Assembly (NCBI GenBank): GCA_028290085.1
Contig: JAQGKN010000099.1
Location: 1-11,773 of the forward strand
Source of the DNA: Hyphomicrobiales bacterium
GTDB taxonomy: Bacteria > Pseudomonadota > Alphaproteobacteria > Rhizobiales > Beijerinckiaceae
Length of the DNA stretch: 11,773 bases
Direction: 5' to 3'
The position numbers and the translations under genes are program-made. Numbering within the stretch: the first letter of the stretch is position 1; every line of letters starts with the position of its first letter. Under the pieces are notes generated by a model. That model was not told the origin of the DNA. It was given only the letters and a program-made list of their open reading frames with translations, and made no database searches. This document shows, in pieces, positions 7,427-11,773 of this stretch.

Positions 7427-7466
7427 TCGCCCCGCGTCTCCGGATCGCGGGGCGATTTGCGTTTTG
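7427..7466 (+). terminator. Likely intrinsic terminator after the MerR-family gene
   Basis: TCGCCCCGCG at 7427-7436 pairs perfectly with CGCGGGGCGA at 7446-7455 over a 9-nt loop. The stem is followed by TTTGCGTTTT, an interrupted T-tract. Just upstream, GGCGC at 7400-7404 can pair with GCGCC at 7415-7419, followed closely by a run of five T at 7423-7427, so two terminators may be arranged in tandem. The position, 54 nt after the regulator's stop and before the next promoter, fits separate transcription of the regulator. Confidence 0.6.
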
Positions 7467-7513
7467 TGGACAGCGTCCGCCGCAACCGAAACCGGCATCG
7501 GCTGCTTTCACTC

Positions 7514-7546
7514 TTGAAGACCGGAGTCTGTCAGTTTACATATAAA
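7514..7546 (+). promoter_or_regulatory. Candidate promoter of the beta-oxidation operon
   Basis: TTGAAG at 7514-7519 is a fair -35 element. The best -10 match, TATAAA at 7541-7546, lies 21 nt downstream, longer than the usual 17 and closer to the stretched spacing of MerR-controlled promoters (19-20). A 17-nt alternative gives the weaker TACATA at 7537-7542. The ambiguity is real, so the exact start is uncertain. The leader to the ATG at 7579 would be short, about 25-30 nt. Confidence 0.35.
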
Positions 7547-7547
7547 C
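7534..7547. promoter_or_regulatory. Candidate operator: perfect inverted repeat GTTTA-CATA-TAAAC
   Basis: Five-base arms GTTTA (7534-7538) and TAAAC (7543-7547) flank CATA and overlap the likely -10 element of the operon. A dimeric regulator bound here would block or reshape the promoter. The neighbouring MerR-family protein is the natural candidate, but a TetR-type fatty-acid regulator encoded elsewhere is equally possible from sequence alone. Confidence 0.45.
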
Positions 7548-7578
7548 CAATTCCATAAGGACGACCGGGGAGCGACCC

Positions 7579-9372
7579 ATGCCGAGCTACAAGGCGCCAG
7601 TCGAGGACGTGAAATTCCTGCTCAACGATGTGTTTGGCTGGGAGCGTTACGACAACCTCCCCGGCTTCGCGGACGCAAGCCCCGACACCGTCGATGCCAT
7701 TCTCGAAGAGGCGGCCAAGCTCTGCGAGCAGGTGCTGCAACCGCTCAACGCCACCGGCGACCGGGAAGGCTGCCAGCGCCAGCCCGACGGCTCGGTCACG
7801 ACTCCCAAAGGTTTCAAGCAGGCCTATGACGCCTTCGCCGAGGGCGGCTGGATCGGCCTTGCCGCCGACCCTGCCTACGGCGGGCAGGGCTTGCCCTATA
7901 CGCTCGCCGCCATCGTCAACGAATTCGCCTCAGCCGCGAATATGTCCTTCTCGATGTATCCCGGCCTGACGCAGGGCGCACTCGCCGCGCTGCTCGTCCA
8001 CGGCACCGAAGAGCAGAAGCAGCTCTACGCGCCGCATATGATTTCCGGCGCATGGTCGGGCACGATGAACCTGACGGAGCCCCATTGCGGCACCGATCTC
8101 GGCCTGCTGAAGACGAAAGCCGTGCAAAAGGGCGACGGTAGTTACGGCATTACCGGGCAGAAAATCTTCATTTCCGCAGGTGAACACGATCTCGCGCAGA
8201 ACATCGTACATCTGGTGCTGGCACGCATCGAAGGCGCGCCCGCCGGCACCAAGGGCATTTCGCTCTTCATCGTGCCCAAGCTCCTGCCACGCGTCGATGG
8301 CACGCCGGGGGAGCGCAACGCGGTCTCCTGCGGTTCCATCGAGCACAAGATGGGCATTCACGGCAATTCCACTTGCGTCATGAATTACGATGGTGCGACG
8401 GGCTGGCTGCTGGGAGCAGAAAATCGCGGGCTCAACGCCATGTTCGTGATGATGAACGAGGCGCGTCTCGGCGTCGCGATCCAGGGCCTCGCGCAATCCG
8501 AAGTCGCTTATCAGAACGCAGCAGCCTATGCGAAGGAGCGGCTCCAGAGCCGCTCGCTGTCGGGCCCCAAAGCGCCCGAAAAACCGGCCGATCCGATCAT
8601 CGTCCACCCGGATGTGCGGCGCATGATGATCGAAATCCGCGCCTTCAATGAAGCCGCGCGGGCGCTTGTTCTCACGACCGCGCTGAAGAGCGATGTCGCT
8701 CACCGCTCCGGCGACGAGGCCACGGTGCGCGCAGCCGACGATTGGCTGGGCCTGATGACGCCGGTTCTGAAGGGCGTTCTGACCGATGTCGGCTTCGCCA
8801 ATACCGTGAAGGCACAGCAGGTGTTCGGCGGCCACGGCTATGTCGGAGAATGGGGCATGGAGCAATTCGTGCGCGATGCGCGCATCGCCATGATCTACGA
8901 GGGCGCCAATGGCATTCAAGCCCTCGACCTCGTCGGGCGCAAACTGCCGAAGGACGGCGGCCGCGCCATCATGTCCTTCTTCAGCGAAGTCGGCGGCTTC
9001 CTGAAAACCCACCAGGCCGACGAGGCACTCAAGCCCCTCGCGCCAGGCCTGAAGAGCGTGGTCGATGATTTGCAGAAGGCGACCATGTGGTTCATGCAGA
9101 ACGCCATGGCCAAGCCCGACAATGCGGGCGCCGGGTCCACCGATTACATGCACCTCTTCGGCCTCGTCGCGCTCGGCTACATGTGGGCGCAGATCGCGGT
9201 GGCGGCAGGCGCAAAAAAGGCTGCGGACCCCTCGAGCGCCGCGCTGATGGACGCGAAATTGATCACCGGAAAATTCTTCATGGAGCGTATGATGCCCGAA
9301 ACTGCGGCGCATCTGGCCCGCATCGGGACCGGCGCCGACACGATGATGGCGCTGCCTGCCGACGCATTCTAG
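7579..9372 (+). CDS. Acyl-CoA dehydrogenase, long FadE/DmdC-like form with extra C-terminal domain
   Basis: This 597-residue FAD enzyme oxidises acyl-CoA to trans-2-enoyl-CoA, the first step of beta-oxidation. The N-terminal helical domain covers about 35-160. The flavin-contacting middle domain follows ([23 protein letters not shown]). The helical C-terminal domain spans about 285-450, with [20 protein letters not shown] and the catalytic glutamate E441 in [11 protein letters not shown]. An additional acetyl-CoA-dehydrogenase C-terminal-like domain runs from about 470 to the end, which accounts for its being about 200 residues longer than standard enzymes. The family includes the 3-methylmercaptopropionyl-CoA dehydrogenase DmdC as well as general acyl-CoA dehydrogenases. 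The thiolase and FadB-type neighbours favour fatty acids, but chain length cannot be read from sequence. The start is clear: GGGGAG at 7567-7572 lies 6 nt before the ATG. No signal peptide or membrane segment is seen. Confidence 0.93.
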   Translation: MPSYKAPVEDVKFLLNDVFGWERYDNLPGFADASPDTVDAILEEAAKLCEQVLQPLNATGDREGCQRQPDGSVTTPKGFKQAYDAFAEGGWIGLAADPAYGGQGLPYTLAAIVNEFASAANMSFSMYPGLTQGALAALLVHGTEEQKQLYAPHMISGAWSGTMNLTEPHCGTDLGLLKTKAVQKGDGSYGITGQKIFISAGEHDLAQNIVHLVLARIEGAPAGTKGISLFIVPKLLPRVDGTPGERNAVSCGSIEHKMGIHGNSTCVMNYDGATGWLLGAENRGLNAMFVMMNEARLGVAIQGLAQSEVAYQNAAAYAKERLQSRSLSGPKAPEKPADPIIVHPDVRRMMIEIRAFNEAARALVLTTALKSDVAHRSGDEATVRAADDWLGLMTPVLKGVLTDVGFANTVKAQQVFGGHGYVGEWGMEQFVRDARIAMIYEGANGIQALDLVGRKLPKDGGRAIMSFFSEVGGFLKTHQADEALKPLAPGLKSVVDDLQKATMWFMQNAMAKPDNAGAGSTDYMHLFGLVALGYMWAQIAVAAGAKKAADPSSAALMDAKLITGKFFMERMMPETAAHLARIGTGADTMMALPADAF

Positions 9373-9424
9373 CGCGGCGCCACAGGCAATAAGACGAGCA
9401 GACAATCAGGGCGGAGAAAACGCG

Positions 9425-10633
9425 ATGGCCGACGCTTTCATCTACGATCACCTGCGCACGCCGCGCGGACGCGGCAAGCCGGATGGCGGCCTGCATGAAG
9501 TCTCCACCCTCGGCCTTGCCACAAGCGCGCTGAAAGCCCTGCGCGATCGCAACACGCTCGACACGCATCTCATTGACGATGTCATTCTCGGCTGCGTCGA
9601 TCCAGTCGGTGAAGCAGGCGGCGACATCGCGCGCGCGGCGGCATTGAGCGCGGGCTACGACGACCATGTGCCTGGCATCCAGATCAACCGCTTCTGCGCG
9701 TCGGGCCTCGATGCCGTGAATTTCGCGGCTGCACAGATCATGTCGGGACAGCACGACATGACGATTGGCGGCGGCGTCGAATCCATGAGCCGCGTTGGTA
9801 TCGGCGCGTCGGGTGGCGCATGGCCCGTCGATCCCGCCATCGCCATCCCCTCCTATTTCATGCCGCAGGGCGTCTCCGCCGATCTCATCGCGACCAAATA
9901 CGGCTTCAGCCGCGACCAGGTGGATGCTTACGCGGTCGAGAGCCAGAAGCGTGCTGCGCAGGCCTGGAACGAGGGGCGTTTCGACCGCTCCGTGGTGCCG
10001 GTGCGCGACGTCAACGGCCTCACCATCCTCGCTCGCGACGAGCACATGCGCCCCTCGACGGACATGCAGTCGCTGGGACAATTGAAGCCCTCATTCGTGA
10101 TGATGGCAGAGCAGGGCGGATTCAATGCCGTTGCAATTCAGGCGCATCCTGAAATCGAAAAACTCACCCACGTTCACCACGCGGGCAATTCCTCCGGCAT
10201 CGTCGATGGCGCCGCAGCAGTGCTCATCGGCTCCGCCGAAGCGGGCCGCGCCGCCGGCCTGAAGCCACGCGCCCGCATCCGCGCCTTCGCCAATATCGGC
10301 TCCGAACCGGCCCTGATGCTGACAGGCCCCGTGGATGTGACGCGCAAGGTGCTGAAGCGGGCAGGCATGACAATTGCTGACATCGATCTCTTCGAGGTCA
10401 ATGAAGCCTTCGCCGCCGTGGTGCTGCGCTTCATGCAAGCCTTCGAGCTCGGCACGGACAGATTGAACGTCAACGGCGGCGCCATCGCGCTCGGCCATCC
10501 GCTGGGCGCCACCGGCGCCATGCTGGTGGGCACAGCGCTGGACGAGCTGGAACGCACCGGCAAATCGACGGCCCTGATCACGCTCTGCATCGGCGCAGGC
10601 ATGGGCACGGCCACCATCATCGAGCGCGTGTGA
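9425..10633 (+). CDS. Thiolase (acetyl-CoA C-acyltransferase / acetyltransferase, FadA-like)
   Basis: This 402-residue thiolase cleaves 3-ketoacyl-CoA with CoA to give acetyl-CoA and a shortened acyl-CoA, or condenses two acetyl-CoA in reverse. The three catalytic residues are in place: nucleophile C91 in [12 protein letters not shown]358 in [12 protein letters not shown], and C388 in [12 protein letters not shown]. The VNEAFA motif and the [15 protein letters not shown] loop are also present. Length and motif spacing match the tetrameric degradative/biosynthetic thiolase family. GGAG at 9413-9416 lies 8 nt before the ATG. It begins 52 nt after the dehydrogenase gene and is followed 17 nt later by the FadB-type gene, so all three are probably one transcript. 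The context favours the degradative role (FadA partner of the next gene). A biosynthetic acetoacetyl-CoA role cannot be excluded from sequence. Confidence 0.93.
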   Translation: MADAFIYDHLRTPRGRGKPDGGLHEVSTLGLATSALKALRDRNTLDTHLIDDVILGCVDPVGEAGGDIARAAALSAGYDDHVPGIQINRFCASGLDAVNFAAAQIMSGQHDMTIGGGVESMSRVGIGASGGAWPVDPAIAIPSYFMPQGVSADLIATKYGFSRDQVDAYAVESQKRAAQAWNEGRFDRSVVPVRDVNGLTILARDEHMRPSTDMQSLGQLKPSFVMMAEQGGFNAVAIQAHPEIEKLTHVHHAGNSSGIVDGAAAVLIGSAEAGRAAGLKPRARIRAFANIGSEPALMLTGPVDVTRKVLKRAGMTIADIDLFEVNEAFAAVVLRFMQAFELGTDRLNVNGGAIALGHPLGATGAMLVGTALDELERTGKSTALITLCIGAGMGTATIIERV

Positions 10634-10650
10634 CAAGCGGGAGACCGGAT

Positions 10651-11773
10651 ATGGACCTGAAGAATTTCCGCTTCGAAACAGATGCCGACGGCGTCGCCGT
10701 TCTCACCTGGGACATGCCGGGCCGTTCGATGAACGTCATCACCGAAGAGGTGATGAACGAGCTGGAGAGCGTCATCAATCATGTCGCCAGCGATGCAGCG
10801 ATCAAGGGCTGCGTCATCATCTCCGGCAAGGATACGTTTTCGGGCGGTGCCGATCTCGGCATGCTTGACGGCTCCGCCCGGCAATATGCCGAGATGGTGC
10901 AGACGCATGGAGAAGAGCGTGCGATGCAGGCATTTTTCGACGCCACGCGCCGCCTGACCCTGCTCTATCGCAAGCTCGAGACGAGCGGCAAGGCATGGGT
11001 CGCAGCCATCGACGGTACGTGTCTGGGCGGCGCCTTCGAACTCTCGCTCGCCTGCCATTACCGCATCGTCTCGGACGGCCCGAAGACGCGCGTCGGCCTG
11101 CCTGAAATCAAGGTCGGCCTCTTCCCTGGCGCGGGCGGCACGCAACGCGTCGCGCGCCTGATGCAAACAGGCGATGCGCTGCAGATGCTGTTCAAGGGAG
11201 AGCAGATTCGCCCGCAGGCCGCCAAGGCCATGGGCCTCGTTCATGCCATCGTCCCCAAGGACGAATTGCTGACCAAGGCCAAGGAATGGATCGCGGCCGG
11301 GAACAAGGGCATTGCGCCGTGGGACGATCCGAAATTCCGCGCGCCGTCAGGAAAAGTGTTCTCGCCCGCAGGCATGATGGTCTGGCCCGCCGCCAATGCC
11401 ATCTATCGCCGCGAGACGCAGGACAATTATCCTGCGGCGAAAGCCATTCTGCATGCCGTCTATGAAGGCCTGCAATTGCCGATGGATCTCGCGCTCAAGG
11501 TCGAGAGCCGCTGGTTTGCGCATATCCTGCGCTCGAAGGAAGCGCGCGCCATGATCCGCTCGCTCTTCGTGTCGATGGGCGAACTCAACAAGGGCGCGCG
11601 CCGCCCCGCCGGGCAGGCGCCCGCGAAAATCGGCAAGGTCGGCATTATCGGCGCGGGCTTCATGGGCGCAAGCATCGCCTATGTCTCTGCCCTCAACGGG
11701 ATCGGCGTGGTGCTCATCGACCGCGACATTGAGGCTGCGGAGAAGGGCAAGGCGCATTCGCACAAGCTCATGT
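10651..11773 (+). CDS. fadB: FadB/FadJ-type enoyl-CoA hydratase / 3-hydroxyacyl-CoA dehydrogenase, N-terminal part (3' end off-window)
   Basis: The frame is open from the ATG at 10651 to the window end, giving 374 residues of a protein usually about 700-750 long. Residues 1-210 are an enoyl-CoA hydratase domain with the oxyanion-hole segments FSGGADLGML and CLGGAFE. The two expected acid/base glutamates are E130 (GGAFELSLACHYR) and E152 (GLPEIKVGLFPGAGGT). A linker follows, and from 328 the NAD-binding Rossmann fold of the dehydrogenase starts, with G334-x-G336-x-x-G339 in VGIIGAGFMGAS and an acidic residue ending the second strand (VLIDRD). The enzyme hydrates enoyl-CoA and oxidises the L-3-hydroxyacyl-CoA, the two steps between the dehydrogenase and the thiolase encoded upstream. 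GGGAG at 10639-10643, 7 nt before the ATG, fixes the start. Whether it is closer to FadB or FadJ cannot be settled from this half. Confidence 0.93.
   Translation, partial: MDLKNFRFETDADGVAVLTWDMPGRSMNVITEEVMNELESVINHVASDAAIKGCVIISGKDTFSGGADLGMLDGSARQYAEMVQTHGEERAMQAFFDATRRLTLLYRKLETSGKAWVAAIDGTCLGGAFELSLACHYRIVSDGPKTRVGLPEIKVGLFPGAGGTQRVARLMQTGDALQMLFKGEQIRPQAAKAMGLVHAIVPKDELLTKAKEWIAAGNKGIAPWDDPKFRAPSGKVFSPAGMMVWPAANAIYRRETQDNYPAAKAILHAVYEGLQLPMDLALKVESRWFAHILRSKEARAMIRSLFVSMGELNKGARRPAGQAPAKIGKVGIIGAGFMGASIAYVSALNGIGVVLIDRDIEAAEKGKAHSHKLM

Noticed and set aside
7930..9405. Long open frame of 491 codons on the minus strand opposite the acyl-CoA dehydrogenase gene
   Set aside because: It mirrors codon-position bias of the real gene in GC-rich DNA. 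The translation is rich in Arg, His and Ala, has no recognisable domain, and the opposite strand has complete, well-matched enzyme motifs.
10174..11244. Open frame of 356 codons on the minus strand opposite the thiolase and FadB-type genes
   Set aside because: It spans the junction of two well-supported genes, and its translation shows no domain; this is an antisense shadow.
1..11773. Search for a defence island, prophage, integron, toxin-antitoxin pair or biosynthetic cluster
   Set aside because: No integrase, transposase, recombinase, small toxin pair, nuclease-ATPase pairing or composition shift is visible. All confidently read genes belong to ordinary repair, polarity, membrane or beta-oxidation families.

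Overview
The window is a GC-rich stretch of bacterial chromosome that most resembles an alphaproteobacterium of the order Hyphomicrobiales (Rhizobiales). Three things point there: the pairing of a ligase-associated Lhr-type helicase with pdeM, a very long PodJ-like coiled-coil/Sel1 protein, and a MerR regulator placed before an acyl-CoA dehydrogenase / thiolase / FadB operon. I cannot assign a genus. No RNA genes, insertion sequences, CRISPR arrays, prophage genes or broken genes are visible. The coding sequence is dense, base composition is uniform except for two AT-rich promoter regions, and the region reads as ordinary core genome.

Left part (1-2052). The 3' end of a ligase-associated DEXH helicase runs in from off-window. 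It is followed after 16 nt by pdeM, a metallophosphoesterase DNA nuclease with every metal-site motif present. These two probably form an operon for DNA repair. pdeM meets a DUF3429 membrane-protein gene head-on with one base between the stop codons.

Middle (2115-6608, minus strand). One gene of about 4.5 kb encodes a protein of about 1,497 residues. It has a short conserved N-terminal motif, a very long cytoplasmic coiled-coil region with an exact-period 41-residue tandem repeat, one transmembrane helix, and a periplasmic tail of Sel1 repeats. It looks like a PodJ-type polarity factor without a peptidoglycan-binding end. The DUF3429 gene lies 62 nt downstream on the same strand and may be co-transcribed.

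Right part (6609-11773, plus strand). An AT-rich intergenic region carries a plausible promoter for a small MerR-family regulator with no cysteine. A strong GC hairpin follows the regulator gene. Next is a second promoter region holding a perfect GTTTA-CATA-TAAAC inverted repeat. Three closely spaced genes then follow, each with a good ribosome binding site: a 597-residue acyl-CoA dehydrogenase of the FadE/DmdC-like long form, a thiolase, and a FadB/FadJ-type enoyl-CoA hydratase / 3-hydroxyacyl-CoA dehydrogenase cut by the window end. Together they supply the four steps of beta-oxidation. The neighbouring MerR protein is the obvious candidate regulator, with the palindrome as its likely operator; that link is inference.

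I found no convincing undescribed system. The most interesting items are the 123-bp tandem repeat in the PodJ-like gene, that protein's domain arrangement, and the MerR/palindrome pairing.
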